A stretch of DNA of 64,000 bases from Dehalococcoidia bacterium (GCA_023228825.1 JALOAL010000015.1:1-64000), one strand, 5' to 3'. Positions 8,093 to 16,862 are shown, counted from the first letter of the stretch. Notes: generated from the letters alone by a model not told the origin. A program made the numbers and translations.

Positions 8093-9867
8093 CGAATCAG
8101 CAGGTGGTGCGGATTCCGCCAGCCATCGTCGTCGGTGACCTTGCCGAACTACTCGGCGTCACCGGCGTGGATGTCATCAAGGAACTGATGAAGAACGGCG
8201 TCATGGCCACCATCACCCAGGTGGTGGACTTTGACACGGCCGCCGTGGTGGCGGCGGACCTGGGCTTCGAGCCCGAGGAAGAGGGCGCCGAGGAACCCGC
8301 GCCGGAAGACTCGGAGGAAGCGCCGGCGCCTCGCACCCTCCGCATCGTGGAGGAAGGCGAGGGCCAGGTCACGCGCCCGGCGGTGGTGACGGTGCTGGGG
8401 CACGTGGACCACGGCAAGACCACGCTGCTGGACCGCATCCGCGAGGCCAACGTGGCTGGCGGCGAGGCCGGCGGCATCACCCAGCACATCGGCGCGTACC
8501 AGGCCAAGGGCCCGGACGGCAAGGTCATGACCTTCATCGACACCCCCGGCCACGAGGCGTTCTCCAAGATGCGCGCCCGGGGGGCGATGGTGACGGACGT
8601 GGCCATCATCGTGGCCGCCGCAGACGACGGCGTCATGCCGCAGACCCGCGAGGCGATCGACCACGTCCGCGCCGCCGGTGTGCCCATGGTGGTCGCCATC
8701 AACAAGATCGACGCGAACAACGCCAACGTGGACCGCGTCAAGCAGCAACTCACGGAGATCAACCTGGTCCCGGAAGAGTACGGCGGCGACCAGATCGTGG
8801 TCCCGATCTCCGCTCTCAAGGGCGAGGGCATCGACACGTTGCTGGAGAACGTGCAGGTCGTGGCAGAACTCCAGGACCTGCGCGCCAACCCGGACCAGGA
8901 CGCCGTGGGTGTCATCCTGGAGGCGAAGACGGACCGCTACCGCGGCGTGGTCGCTACCGTGCTGGTGCAGACCGGCACGCTCCGCCAGGGCGACACCATC
9001 CTGGCGGGCCTCTCCCTGGGCCGCGTGAAGGCCATGACCACCGCCAACGGCGAACGCGTGGAGGAGGCCGGCCCCTCCATGCCGGTCGAGATCCTGGGCC
9101 TGAATGACGTGCCCCCGGCCGGAGAGCGCTTCGTGATCCGCAAGAGCGAGAAGGAGGCCCGCGCGGAGGCGGAGGAGCGCCGTCGCGCGCTGCAGGCGGG
9201 CACGGCGGACCGCGCCGGCGTTACGCTGGACACGCTCTTCGGCGAGATCCGCAAGGGCAACGTCAAGGACTTCAACCTCGTCCTGAAGACAGACGTGCAG
9301 GGCTCCATCGAGCCGCTGGTCGCCTCCCTGGAAGAACTCTCCGTGGAGGAGGTCAACGTCAAGGTGATCCACGCCTCCGTCGGCTCGGTCACGGAGTCAG
9401 ACGTGCAACTCGCCGTGGCTTCCTCCGGCGTGATCATCGCCTTCAACGTCCCCACAGAGCCCGGCGCCCGGCGCCTGGCGGACCAGGAGAAGGTGGAGAT
9501 CCGGGAGTACTCGATCATCTACGAGATCCTGGAGGACGTGGAACAGGGCGTGAAGGGCATGCTCGCCCCCATCTACCGCGAGGTGCAGGACGCCACCATC
9601 GAGGTGCGCCAGGTCTTCCGCCTGGGCCGCCGCAACGCGATCGCCGGCTCCTACGTCCGCGAAGGCACCGCCGTCCGGGGCTCGCGCTGCCGCGTGGTCC
9701 GCAACGGCCAGGTCATCCACGAGGGCCAGATCGACAGCCTCAAGCGCATCGACGACGACGCGCGCGAGGTGGCCGCGGGCCTGGAGTGCGGCGTCATGGT
9801 CTCCAACTTCTCCGACTTCAACGAGGGCGACCAGATCATCACCTACCACCAGGAGCAGGTGCGCTGA
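8089..9867 (+). CDS. infB: translation initiation factor IF-2 (short form)
   Basis: 592 residues, a short IF-2 without the long repetitive N-terminal region of enterobacteria. An IF2-N-type domain (residues 1-60, 'ELLGVTGVDVIKELMKNGVMATI') precedes an acidic linker. The G domain has GHVDHGKT at 104, 'DTPGHEAF' and NKID at 205. Domains II-IV follow, with the fMet-tRNA-binding C2 region near the end. IF-2 is the GTPase that delivers initiator tRNA to the 30S subunit. ATGA overlap with ylxR. Confidence 0.97.
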   Translation: MTNQQVVRIPPAIVVGDLAELLGVTGVDVIKELMKNGVMATITQVVDFDTAAVVAADLGFEPEEEGAEEPAPEDSEEAPAPRTLRIVEEGEGQVTRPAVVTVLGHVDHGKTTLLDRIREANVAGGEAGGITQHIGAYQAKGPDGKVMTFIDTPGHEAFSKMRARGAMVTDVAIIVAAADDGVMPQTREAIDHVRAAGVPMVVAINKIDANNANVDRVKQQLTEINLVPEEYGGDQIVVPISALKGEGIDTLLENVQVVAELQDLRANPDQDAVGVILEAKTDRYRGVVATVLVQTGTLRQGDTILAGLSLGRVKAMTTANGERVEEAGPSMPVEILGLNDVPPAGERFVIRKSEKEARAEAEERRRALQAGTADRAGVTLDTLFGEIRKGNVKDFNLVLKTDVQGSIEPLVASLEELSVEEVNVKVIHASVGSVTESDVQLAVASSGVIIAFNVPTEPGARRLADQEKVEIREYSIIYEILEDVEQGVKGMLAPIYREVQDATIEVRQVFRLGRRNAIAGSYVREGTAVRGSRCRVVRNGQVIHEGQIDSLKRIDDDAREVAAGLECGVMVSNFSDFNEGDQIITYHQEQVR

Positions 9868-10226
9868 GCCGCCGTACAGAGCGCGTGGGGGACCTGGTCC
9901 GGTCCGTCCTGGCGGACCTGGTCCGCCTGAAGGTGAAGGACCCGCGGGTCAGCGACGTCCTGCTCACCTTCACGGAGGTGGACGTGGCGCCAGACCTGTC
10001 CCACGCGCGCGTGGGCGTCTCCGTGATGGGCGACGAACAGACCAAGCGCGACGCCCTGGTGGGCCTGGAACGCGCCGCACCCTTCCTCCAACGCGCGATG
10101 AACAAAGAGGTGAGGATGCGCCGCATCCCGCGCCTGGTCTTCCACCTGGACGAGTCCATGGAGCAGGGCGACCGCATGACCCAGCAACTGCGCGACATCG
10201 CCCGGTCCGAGGGCCGCGACCTCTAG
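9864..10226 (+). CDS. rbfA: ribosome-binding factor A, probable CTG start
   Basis: 120 residues if started at the CTG at 9864, giving (L/M)SRRTERVGDLVRSVLADLV, which matches the usual RbfA N-terminus and length. The frame has no ATG, GTG or TTG there. The first GTG (9885) would remove the conserved SRRTER. AGGAG lies about 8 nt before the CTG, and the CTG overlaps the infB stop (CTGA). The body has 'KDPRVSDVLLTFTEVDVAPDLSHARVGVSV' and 'RRIPRLVFHLDES', the KH-type RbfA fold. RbfA matures 16S rRNA in the 30S subunit. Confidence 0.88.
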   Translation: MSRRTERVGDLVRSVLADLVRLKVKDPRVSDVLLTFTEVDVAPDLSHARVGVSVMGDEQTKRDALVGLERAAPFLQRAMNKEVRMRRIPRLVFHLDESMEQGDRMTQQLRDIARSEGRDL

Positions 10227-10275
10227 GACGGCCGGCCTCCTACCCCGTCCGCAGGAGCATGACAGTAGGCAGGTG

Positions 10276-11199
10276 ATGGTCCGGGGCTTCATCAACGTGG
10301 ACAAGCCACAGGGCGTCACCTCGTTCGACGTGGTGCGCCGCATCCGTCGCGCCGCCAACACGCGCAAGGTGGGCCACGCTGGCACGCTGGACCCCAACGC
10401 CACCGGCGTCCTCCCCATCGCCCTGGGCGAGGCCACCCGACTGATCGAGGAACTGGTGGACGCCCCCAAACGCTACCGCGCGGAGGTCATCCTGGGCGCC
10501 GCCACGGACACCTACGACGTGGACGGCGAGGTCACGGAGACGCACGACGCCAGCGCCGTGGACGAGGCCGCGCTGCGCTCCGCGCTCGCCCCCTACGACG
10601 GCGAGGTCATGCAACGCCCACCCGCCTACAGCGCCGTGAAGCGCGAGGGCGTCACCGCCTACCGTGCCGCCCGCTCCGGCCAGCCACTGGACCTGGAGGA
10701 GCGTCCCGTCACCGTCTTCGGCATTGACCTCCTGGAGTTCGACGCCAGCGACCCTGCCCGCCCGCGCGCCATCCTGGATGTGCGCTGCGGCAAGGGTTTT
10801 TATGTCCGCTCACTCGCCCATGACGTGGGGCATGCCCTTGGCGTGGGCGGGCACCTGGGCAACCTGAGGCGCACGCAGGTGGGCCCGTTCCTGGCGGAGG
10901 ACGCGACGCCCATGGACGCGGCGGTGCTGCTACTGGAAGCCGGAGAACACGAGCGCCTGGTGCACGCCCCAGACCTGGTGCTCACCTCGTGGCCCGCGCT
11001 CATCCTCGGAGCAGACGAGGTATCGCGAGTGCGGCGGGGGATGGACATCGTGATGCTGCCTCGGCGGGACTATGTGAGGGGCGCTCAGCGGCCACAGGCG
11101 CGCGCCTACGGCCCTGATGGGGCGTTGGTGGCGCTGATGGAGCCGGGCCGCGCGGTGGGCACGTGGCACCCGTTCCGGGTCTTCGCACCGGCCTCCTGA
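10276..11199 (+). CDS. truB: tRNA pseudouridine-55 synthase TruB
   Basis: 307 residues from ATG 10276 (GTG at 10273 is also possible). The N-terminal GFINVDKPQGVTSFDVVRRI and the catalytic 'GHAGTLDPNATGVLPIALGEATRL' containing the nucleophilic Asp are clear. 'KRYRAEVILGAATDTYDVDGEV', 'RPPAYSAVKREGVTAYRAAR' and 'VRCGKGFYVRSLAHDVG' complete the TruB fold, and a PUA-like C-terminal part follows. It makes pseudouridine 55 in the T-loop of tRNAs. It lies 46 bp after rbfA in the nusA operon; no DHH-family nrnA gene sits between them. Confidence 0.96.
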   Translation: MVRGFINVDKPQGVTSFDVVRRIRRAANTRKVGHAGTLDPNATGVLPIALGEATRLIEELVDAPKRYRAEVILGAATDTYDVDGEVTETHDASAVDEAALRSALAPYDGEVMQRPPAYSAVKREGVTAYRAARSGQPLDLEERPVTVFGIDLLEFDASDPARPRAILDVRCGKGFYVRSLAHDVGHALGVGGHLGNLRRTQVGPFLAEDATPMDAAVLLLEAGEHERLVHAPDLVLTSWPALILGADEVSRVRRGMDIVMLPRRDYVRGAQRPQARAYGPDGALVALMEPGRAVGTWHPFRVFAPAS

Positions 11200-11256
11200 C
11201 GGTGGTCTGACGGACTTCCGGAATGAGCCTGAGTCTCATCTACTGCCGCGATCGCG

Positions 11257-11285
11257 TTGACACTGCTCACTCGCCAGCGTACGAG
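11257..11285 (+). promoter_or_regulatory. consensus-like promoter for the DUF5679 gene
   Basis: TTGACA (11257-11262), a 17-bp spacer and TACGAG (11280-11285). The predicted start near 11292 leaves an 80-nt leader before the gene at 11372. The rest of the 172-bp gap after truB shows no gene. Confidence 0.65.
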
Positions 11286-11371
11286 TGCCTCATCGCATTC
11301 CATCTGGTCGCCTGCGCGGAGGCGGGAGATGGCGAGTCATGGTCGCCGGACGGCGATCTCAGGAGGTGCTC

Positions 11372-11524
11372 ATGGAGGCATACTGCCTCAAGTGTCGTGA
11401 GAAGCGGGAGATGAAAGACCCAAACCCGATAACGATGAAGAACGGCAAGCCGGCCACGGAGGGCGTCTGCCCGGTCTGCGACACGCGGATGTTCAAGATC
11501 GGCAAGACCGAAGCGCACTCGTAA
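11372..11524 (+). CDS. DUF5679 small zinc-ribbon-like protein
   Basis: 50 residues. 'EAYCLKCREKREMKDP', 'TMKNGKPATEGVCPVCDTRMFKIG' is the DUF5679 pattern, with two CxxC knuckles likely to hold zinc. AGGAGG five bases before the ATG fixes the start. The function is unknown; the size and zinc knuckles would allow nucleic-acid or protein binding. It has its own strong promoter and is convergent with the LysR gene. Confidence 0.85.
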   Translation: MEAYCLKCREKREMKDPNPITMKNGKPATEGVCPVCDTRMFKIGKTEAHS

Positions 11525-11550
11525 CGCCTTCCCCACCCCAGCACAGCATC

Positions 11551-11591
11551 GAGGCGCCGCCTACCCCTGCATCGCAAGGAGGCGGCGTCTC
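11551..11591. terminator. bidirectional hairpin between convergent genes
   Basis: GAGGCGCCGCCT and AGGCGGCGTCTC pair over 12 bp (one G-T) around a 17-base loop. No T-run follows. The position between convergent DUF5679 and LysR genes suggests termination of both. A further degenerate GC palindrome follows to about 11640. Confidence 0.5.
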
Positions 11592-11643
11592 CGTCTCCCG
11601 CACCGGCCCACCCCTGCCCGCCTCCCCAGGGAAAGGGCGAGGG

Positions 11644-12507
11644 CTACGCCGTTGTCGCCACGGCCAGGAAGGCGGCGGCGCGAGGGTCCTCCACGGTGCT
11701 GGCGCGGCGCACGCCCAGCAGCACGCGTTCGGCCACCGCTTCGCGGCGGACCAGGCGGTCGTCCTCGCGGGCGACGGCCGGGGGGAGGACGCTCCAGCCG
11801 AGGCCGAGCGCCACCATCTGCCGGAGCACCTCCGGGTTGTGGGACTCCAGCGTCACGTTGGGGTCAATGCCCAGGCGCGCCAGGCCCTCGTCGATCTGGT
11901 GGCGGGTGTGCGAGCCCTCTGAGTACAGCACCCACCGGGCGCCGGCGGCGTCCTCCGCTGTCCCGGCGGGGGCGTAGATGTGGAGGGGTTCGCGGCCCAC
12001 CTCCACGGCCACCAGGCCGTCCGGCACGGGCGCCACCACGAACGCCAGGTCCAACTCGTAGCGGCGCAGGCGCTCCACCAGCGCGGTGGAGGTGTCCACC
12101 ACCAGGCGCAGGTTCACGTCCGGGTAGACCTCCCGGAACCGCCGAACGGCCCCGGGCAGCGCGTAGAGCGAGGCGGCGTCGATCATGCCCACGGTCAGCG
12201 TCCCGGCACCGCCCTGTTCGTACGCCTCCGTCCACGCGCGAAACTCCGAGGCGCGGCCCAGCACCTCAGAGGCGAAGCGTGCCGCCTCGCGGCCGGCCTC
12301 GGTCAGTTCGCGCAGGCGGCCGCGCGGCTCGAAGAGTGGCAGCCCCACGCGTCGTTCGAGTTCGGCCAGGGCCTGGGAGAGCGCGGGCTGGGAGACGTGG
12401 AGGCGCCGAGCGGCTTCCGTGAAGGTGCCGGCGCGTTCGACTTCACGCAGATACGCGAGTTGCTGGGAGTGGAACGGGAATGGCGCGAGGTCGGGCGGGT
12501 TTTCCAT
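11644..12507 (-). CDS. LysR-family transcriptional regulator
   Basis: 287 residues from ATG 12507; the longer open frame upstream has no family likeness. Winged helix-turn-helix at about 13-72: 'QLAYLREVERAGTFTEAARRLHVSQPALSQALAELERRVGLPLFEP'. The effector-binding domain from ~95 starts with 'GTLTVGMIDAASLYALPGAVRRFREVYPDV'. LysR proteins are usually autorepressors and activate a divergent gene in response to a small molecule. The divergent neighbour is ino1, with a matching T-N11-A palindrome in between. TACATT ten bases before the ATG would give a nearly leaderless transcript. Confidence 0.92.
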   Translation of the reverse strand: MENPPDLAPFPFHSQQLAYLREVERAGTFTEAARRLHVSQPALSQALAELERRVGLPLFEPRGRLRELTEAGREAARFASEVLGRASEFRAWTEAYEQGGAGTLTVGMIDAASLYALPGAVRRFREVYPDVNLRLVVDTSTALVERLRRYELDLAFVVAPVPDGLVAVEVGREPLHIYAPAGTAEDAAGARWVLYSEGSHTRHQIDEGLARLGIDPNVTLESHNPEVLRQMVALGLGWSVLPPAVAREDDRLVRREAVAERVLLGVRRASTVEDPRAAAFLAVATTA

Positions 12508-12516
12508 AGGGAATCT

Positions 12517-12539
12517 GAATGTATCAGATAGAAACATTC
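12517..12539. promoter_or_regulatory. LysR-type operator palindrome
   Basis: GAATGT, 11 bases, ACATTC: a perfect 6-bp inverted repeat with the T-N11-A layout typical of LysR regulators. It starts 10 bp before the LysR gene and lies 114 bp before ino1, so it could serve both. Confidence 0.65.
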
Positions 12540-12652
12540 CAGTGGACGTATCGACCGAGCGTGGCGGAAGATGGCCCTCGTAGCGCGCGCCGACAGCCCT
12601 CGGAGCCCCCGAGGGATGAATTTCCTGTGCGAGCGCACCGAAAGAGGACACC

Positions 12653-13723
12653 GTGGCAGACAAGATCAACGTGGCAATCATCGGCGTGGGCAACTGCGCC
12701 TCGTCGCTGGTGCAGGGCGTGGAGTACTACAAGAACGCGGAGGAGGGGGACGTGATCCCCGGCCTCATGCACCCCGTGCTCGCCGGCTACCACATCCGGG
12801 ACATCAACTTCACGGCCGCCTTTGACGTGGACGCGGACAAGGTGGGCAAGGACCTGTCCGAGGCGATCTTCGCCGGCCAGAACAACACCTACAAGTTCGC
12901 GGACGTACCCACGTCCGGCGTCACCGTGCAGCGCGGCATGACCCACGACGGCATTGGCAAGTACCTCTCCGAGGTCATCACCAAGGCCCCGGGCGAGACT
13001 GCGGACATCGCACGCATCCTGAAAGAGACGGACACCCACGTCGTCATCAACTACCTGCCCGTGGGGTCAGAGGAAGCGACGAAGTGGTACGTGGAGCAGG
13101 TGCTGCAGGCGGGCTGCGCCTTCATCAACTGCATCCCCGTGTTCATCGCCAAGGAGAACTACTGGGCCAGCCGCTTCGAGGAGAAGGGCCTGCCCATCAT
13201 TGGCGACGACATCAAGTCGCAGGTGGGCGCCACCATCCTGCACCGGACGCTGGTGCGCCTGTTCCAGGACCGCGGCGTGCGCATTGACCGCACCTACCAG
13301 TTGAACTTTGGCGGCAACACGGACTTCATGAACATGCTGGAGCGCGAGCGCCTGGAGTCCAAGAAGGTCTCCAAGACCAACGCCGTCACCAGCCAGATCT
13401 CCTACGACCTGCCAGAGGCGGACGTGCACGTGGGGCCGTCGGACTACGTGCCGTGGCTGAAGGACCGCAAGTGGTGCCACATCCGCCTGGAGGGCACCAC
13501 GTTCGGCGACGTCCCGCTGAACCTGGAGACCAAGATCGAAGTCTGGGACTCCCCGAACTCCGCCGGCGTGGTGATCGACGCCGTGCGCGCGGCCAAGGTG
13601 GCGCTGGACCGCGGCGTGGGCGGCCCCATCTACGAGGCCTCGGCGTACTTCATGAAGTCGCCCCCGCGCCAGATGCTGGACGAGGACGCCCGCGACGGCG
13701 TGGAGGCGTTCATCAAGGGGTAG
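12653..13723 (+). CDS. ino1: myo-inositol-1-phosphate synthase
   Basis: 356 residues from GTG 12653 with AGAGGA six bases before. Rossmann 'NVAIIGVGNCASSLVQGVEYY' binds NAD. 'INYLPVGSEEATKWYVEQ' and 'GDDIKSQVGATILHRTLVRLF' are the conserved catalytic parts, with the lysine and the 'LNFGGNTDFMNM' motif. The length and the 'VIPGLMH' insertion match the short archaeal/actinobacterial form, not the 500-residue eukaryotic one. It converts glucose 6-phosphate into inositol 1-phosphate, the head group precursor for inositol phospholipids, which fits the lipid genes downstream. Confidence 0.95.
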   Translation: MADKINVAIIGVGNCASSLVQGVEYYKNAEEGDVIPGLMHPVLAGYHIRDINFTAAFDVDADKVGKDLSEAIFAGQNNTYKFADVPTSGVTVQRGMTHDGIGKYLSEVITKAPGETADIARILKETDTHVVINYLPVGSEEATKWYVEQVLQAGCAFINCIPVFIAKENYWASRFEEKGLPIIGDDIKSQVGATILHRTLVRLFQDRGVRIDRTYQLNFGGNTDFMNMLERERLESKKVSKTNAVTSQISYDLPEADVHVGPSDYVPWLKDRKWCHIRLEGTTFGDVPLNLETKIEVWDSPNSAGVVIDAVRAAKVALDRGVGGPIYEASAYFMKSPPRQMLDEDARDGVEAFIKG

Positions 13724-13766
13724 CCCACCCTCGCTCTCGTCCCCCCACAACCTCGTCCCCCCACAA

Positions 13767-13794
13767 CGGAGCCCCGGTCCCTACCGGGGCTCCG
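13767..13794 (+). terminator. strong hairpin after ino1
   Basis: CGGAGCCCCGG and CCGGGGCTCCG form an 11-bp perfect stem with a six-base loop, 43 bp after the ino1 stop. No T-run follows. Two tandem copies of CTCGTCCCCCCACAAC lie just before it. The remaining ~150 bp to the next gene hold no evident feature. Confidence 0.55.
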
Positions 13795-13941
13795 TGCGTC
13801 CAAGGGGTCCCGTGGGAGGGGCGAGGCGTGCCGTGGGGCTACAACCGCACGGGTCACGCCGCTAGTCTCAGGCTGACTGGCGGAGCGGGTGGTGTGAGGC
13901 GCTGTGCGGCGGACGCCGCGCAGTCAAGAGTCGGGAGTCGC

Positions 13942-14829
13942 GTGGCCCTCTACCTGGCCTTTCGGGTCGCCATCTTCCTCGCCCGGGTGATCCCGCTGCG
14001 GGTCTCCTACGCGATCGCCCGAGGCGTGGGCGTCCTGACGTACTACGCGTGGCCGGGCGGCCGCCGCCGCTGCGTCCAGAACATGACTCGCGTCACACAG
14101 GGCGACCAGCGCGCCGCCAGACGCCTGGCGCGCCGCTCCTTCGGCAACTACGTGGTCTACCTGGTGGACTTCTTCCGCTTCTTCGGCACGGACGAGGCGG
14201 AGGTGGACCGGCGCGTGGTGGTACCGGACGGGCTGTGGGACCAACTGCGCGGCGTGCGGCAGGGCAGCGGCATTGTGATCATGACCATGCACTTCGGCAA
14301 CTGGGACCTGGGCGCGGCCATCCTGGCGTCGCGGGGGTTCCCGGTCTCCGCGGTGGCGGACGTGTTCCAGAACAGCCGTCTGAACCGCATGGTGATCCGC
14401 TCCCGCGAGCACCTGGGCATGAAGGTCATCCCGGTGGGCCGCACGGGCCCGGGCATCATGCGCGCCCTGCGCAACGACGACGTGGTGGCGCTGCTGGTGG
14501 ACATCCCGCAGCCCGACGGCGGCGTGCAGGTGGAGTTCTTCGGCTCCACCATCTCCGTGCCGGACGGCCCTGCCCGCCTCGCCCTGCGCGCCGGCGCGTC
14601 CGTGGTGGCCGCCACCCTGCCCCGCCGGGCGCGCTGGGGCGACCAGGTGACCGCGGACATCGCCCCCGTGGCGTTCGAGCCCACCGGCAACCAGGACCGC
14701 GACGTGCAGGCGCTTACGCAGCAGGTCTTCCACCACCTGGAGGGCCAGGTCCGCCGCCACCCGGAACAGTGGTACATCTTCCGCAACCTCTGGCTCGCTG
14801 ACCGGCCGCCAGAGCGGCAGGCTGTCTAG
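13942..14829 (+). CDS. LpxL/HtrB-PatA-like membrane acyltransferase (first copy)
   Basis: 295 residues from GTG 13942, with GGGAG five bases before. An N-terminal hydrophobic helix (LYLAFRVAIFLARVIPL) anchors it. The H-x4-D catalytic motif is 'MTMHFGNWDLGAA' and the later 'VDIPQPDGGVQVEFFG' is also typical. The family acylates lipid A in proteobacteria; in mycobacteria the related PatA acylates phosphatidylinositol mannoside. The neighbouring inositol-lipid genes favour the PatA-like role here (inference). It is followed after 8 bp by a second paralogous acyltransferase gene. Confidence 0.85.
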   Translation: MALYLAFRVAIFLARVIPLRVSYAIARGVGVLTYYAWPGGRRRCVQNMTRVTQGDQRAARRLARRSFGNYVVYLVDFFRFFGTDEAEVDRRVVVPDGLWDQLRGVRQGSGIVIMTMHFGNWDLGAAILASRGFPVSAVADVFQNSRLNRMVIRSREHLGMKVIPVGRTGPGIMRALRNDDVVALLVDIPQPDGGVQVEFFGSTISVPDGPARLALRAGASVVAATLPRRARWGDQVTADIAPVAFEPTGNQDRDVQALTQQVFHHLEGQVRRHPEQWYIFRNLWLADRPPERQAV

Positions 14830-14837
14830 GGCGAGCG

Positions 14838-15770
14838 ATGCTGAGGTACTGGCTGCTGCGGGCGCTGGTGGAGGTCGGCGGGCGCGTCCCCGTGCGCATC
14901 ACCTACGGCCTGGGCGCCGTGGGCGGCAACCTGGCGTGGTACCTCTCGCCTCGCATCCGCCGGGCCACCCGCGACCACATGCGGCACGTCCTGGGGCGGG
15001 ATGCCGATTCGGCCGAGGTGGACCGACTGGCCCGCTCCTGTGTGCGTACCAACCTCTACTACTACGCCGACTTCGTCCGCTTCGGCCACATCCCGGACGA
15101 CGCGCGCACCTCGATCTTCGACTCCTTCGACGAGGTCCATGGACTGGACGCCCTGTTCGAGGCGCTGGACCAGGGCAAGGGCGTCGTGCTCGTGGGGGCG
15201 CACCTTGGCAATGGGGAGGTGCTCGCGCGCGCGGCGGGGCCGTTCGGCATCTGCATCGCCATTGTCACGGAGCGCCTCTCCCCGCCGCGCCTGCACGACT
15301 ACGTCCACCACGTGCGAGGCGCCCGAGGGGTGCGCTTCCTGCCGGCAGACCTGACGGGCCTGCGCGCCTCCATCGCCCACCTGCGGGCGGGTGGGTCACT
15401 GGGGCTGCTGGTGGACCGCGACGTGCTGGGCACCGCGGAGCCGTTCCCGTTCTTCGGGGAACGGGCGCCCATCCCCGCCGGCGCCGTGGAACTCGCCCGC
15501 CGCACGGGGGCTCCCATGATCGGGGCGTGGATACCGCGCACGGGGCCGGCTCGCTACGCGCTCCACCTGGAGCCGATCCCCCTGCCCGAGCCCACCGGCG
15601 ACCGCGAGGTGGACCTGGAGCGCGGCATGCGCGCCATGGTCACCGCGCTGGAGGGCGCCATCCGACGCTGGCCGGGGCAATGGTTCCCGATCTCCGCCAT
15701 CTGGCCCCAGGACCACGAGCCGGCTCGCCATGCCTCGCCCACCTCGCACGAGGCGGAGCCCCACTCCTAG
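14838..15770 (+). CDS. LpxL/HtrB-PatA-like membrane acyltransferase (second copy)
   Basis: 310 residues. It has the same overall family as its upstream neighbour but is divergent in sequence. The motif is 'VGAHLGNGEVLA', so the catalytic H-x4-D is H-x4-E. 'LLVDRDVLGTAEPFPFFGERAPIPAG' corresponds to the acceptor/metal region of LpxL-like enzymes. The 8-bp gap indicates one operon. It may transfer a second acyl chain, act on another position, or be impaired by the D-to-E change. The last ~20 residues are hydrophilic and repeat His/Glu/Ser. Confidence 0.8.
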   Translation: MLRYWLLRALVEVGGRVPVRITYGLGAVGGNLAWYLSPRIRRATRDHMRHVLGRDADSAEVDRLARSCVRTNLYYYADFVRFGHIPDDARTSIFDSFDEVHGLDALFEALDQGKGVVLVGAHLGNGEVLARAAGPFGICIAIVTERLSPPRLHDYVHHVRGARGVRFLPADLTGLRASIAHLRAGGSLGLLVDRDVLGTAEPFPFFGERAPIPAGAVELARRTGAPMIGAWIPRTGPARYALHLEPIPLPEPTGDREVDLERGMRAMVTALEGAIRRWPGQWFPISAIWPQDHEPARHASPTSHEAEPHS

Positions 15771-15797
15771 GCTGTCCTAGGCGTCGGCGGTGGCTTG

Positions 15798-16862
15798 CTA
15801 GGCGGACCCGTCCGTCACCGCGTCGGCGCGGCGCCAGCGCAGGACGTTGCCGGTGACGAGCAGGCACACCAGGCCGATGACCACGGACGGCACCGTGTTC
15901 ACCGCGTGCACGAGCACGGCATACGCCACGGCGTAGTCGGCGGACGTGCCCGCCGCCAGCAGCGGCGCCGCAGCCGCCGCGTGGAAGATGCCGATGTGCG
16001 CCGGCGTGGTGGGGATGGCCATGGACAGGTTCGTGGAGAGCGTCACGGCAATGGCGAGCGAGAGGCTGCCGGAGAGGCCCACCGCCTCCAGCAACAGCAG
16101 GTGCAGCCACACCGTCCCCGTCCACGCGAACGCCGTCCAGCCCAGCGTCAGCGCCGCCTTCCGCCGGTCGATGCGGGCCACCAGCACCACGTCCCGCCAC
16201 ACCGTGCGCATCCGCACCACGGTGGCGTAGAGCAGCCGTGAGGGGCGGTAGCGCGCGGGCAGCACTCGGACGGCCGTGACCACCAGGAGCACGGCCAGCA
16301 GGACGCCCAGCGTCACCACCAGGCCTCGGCCGGAGAGGGCCCCGGGCGCTCCCAGGTCCGGCTTCGGAAGCAGGCGGCCGATCCACGGCGCGGCGACCAG
16401 CGCCAGGCCCGCCAGCACCGTGACGTCCACCAGCCGTTCCGCCACCAGCACCACCACGGCCTGCCCGGCTGTGACGTTGCGGCGGATGGCGGGAGACATG
16501 ATGCGGACGCTGTCTCCCAGCCGGAGCGGGAGTACGTTGTTCAACAACATTGAAATGTGGAATATCCGGTAAGCCTCGGTACGATCGAGGTCGTGGGCGG
16601 CGGGCATCAGCGAGCGCCACCGCAGCGACTTCGCGGCCAGCGACAGGACCAGCAGCAGGACGGCCAGGCCCAGCGCCGGTCGATGCGCGCCACGAAGAAG
16701 AGTGAGGGTCTCTTGCAGGTCAGCGATCCGGCTGAGCGAGTACAGACTGACCAGCGCCAGGACCACGGCGAACAGAGGTCGCAGGCGTCTCCAGGTGTGG
16801 GAGCGTGGCTCCTCCTCCTGGCGATGGCCGCCGTCCTCTTCGCCGGTACGTGGCGTATTCAT
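15798..16862 (-). CDS. lysylphosphatidylglycerol synthase/UPF0104-type flippase-like membrane protein
   Basis: 354 residues with about 8 predicted membrane spans, beginning 'LFAVVLALVSLYSLSRI' and ending 'SVVIGLVCLLVTGNVL'. 'RIFHISMLLNNVLPLRLGDSVRI' is the conserved signature of the LPG_synthase_TM (UPF0104/AglD-MprF-N) superfamily, whose members move or help move lipids or polyprenyl-linked sugars. There is no aminoacyltransferase domain. The N-terminal 30 residues are hydrophilic. TAGACT nine bases before the ATG supports start 16862. The 5' end overlaps the plus-strand PAP2 gene head to head. Confidence 0.8.
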   Translation of the reverse strand: MNTPRTGEEDGGHRQEEEPRSHTWRRLRPLFAVVLALVSLYSLSRIADLQETLTLLRGAHRPALGLAVLLLVLSLAAKSLRWRSLMPAAHDLDRTEAYRIFHISMLLNNVLPLRLGDSVRIMSPAIRRNVTAGQAVVVLVAERLVDVTVLAGLALVAAPWIGRLLPKPDLGAPGALSGRGLVVTLGVLLAVLLVVTAVRVLPARYRPSRLLYATVVRMRTVWRDVVLVARIDRRKAALTLGWTAFAWTGTVWLHLLLLEAVGLSGSLSLAIAVTLSTNLSMAIPTTPAHIGIFHAAAAAPLLAAGTSADYAVAYAVLVHAVNTVPSVVIGLVCLLVTGNVLRWRRADAVTDGSA

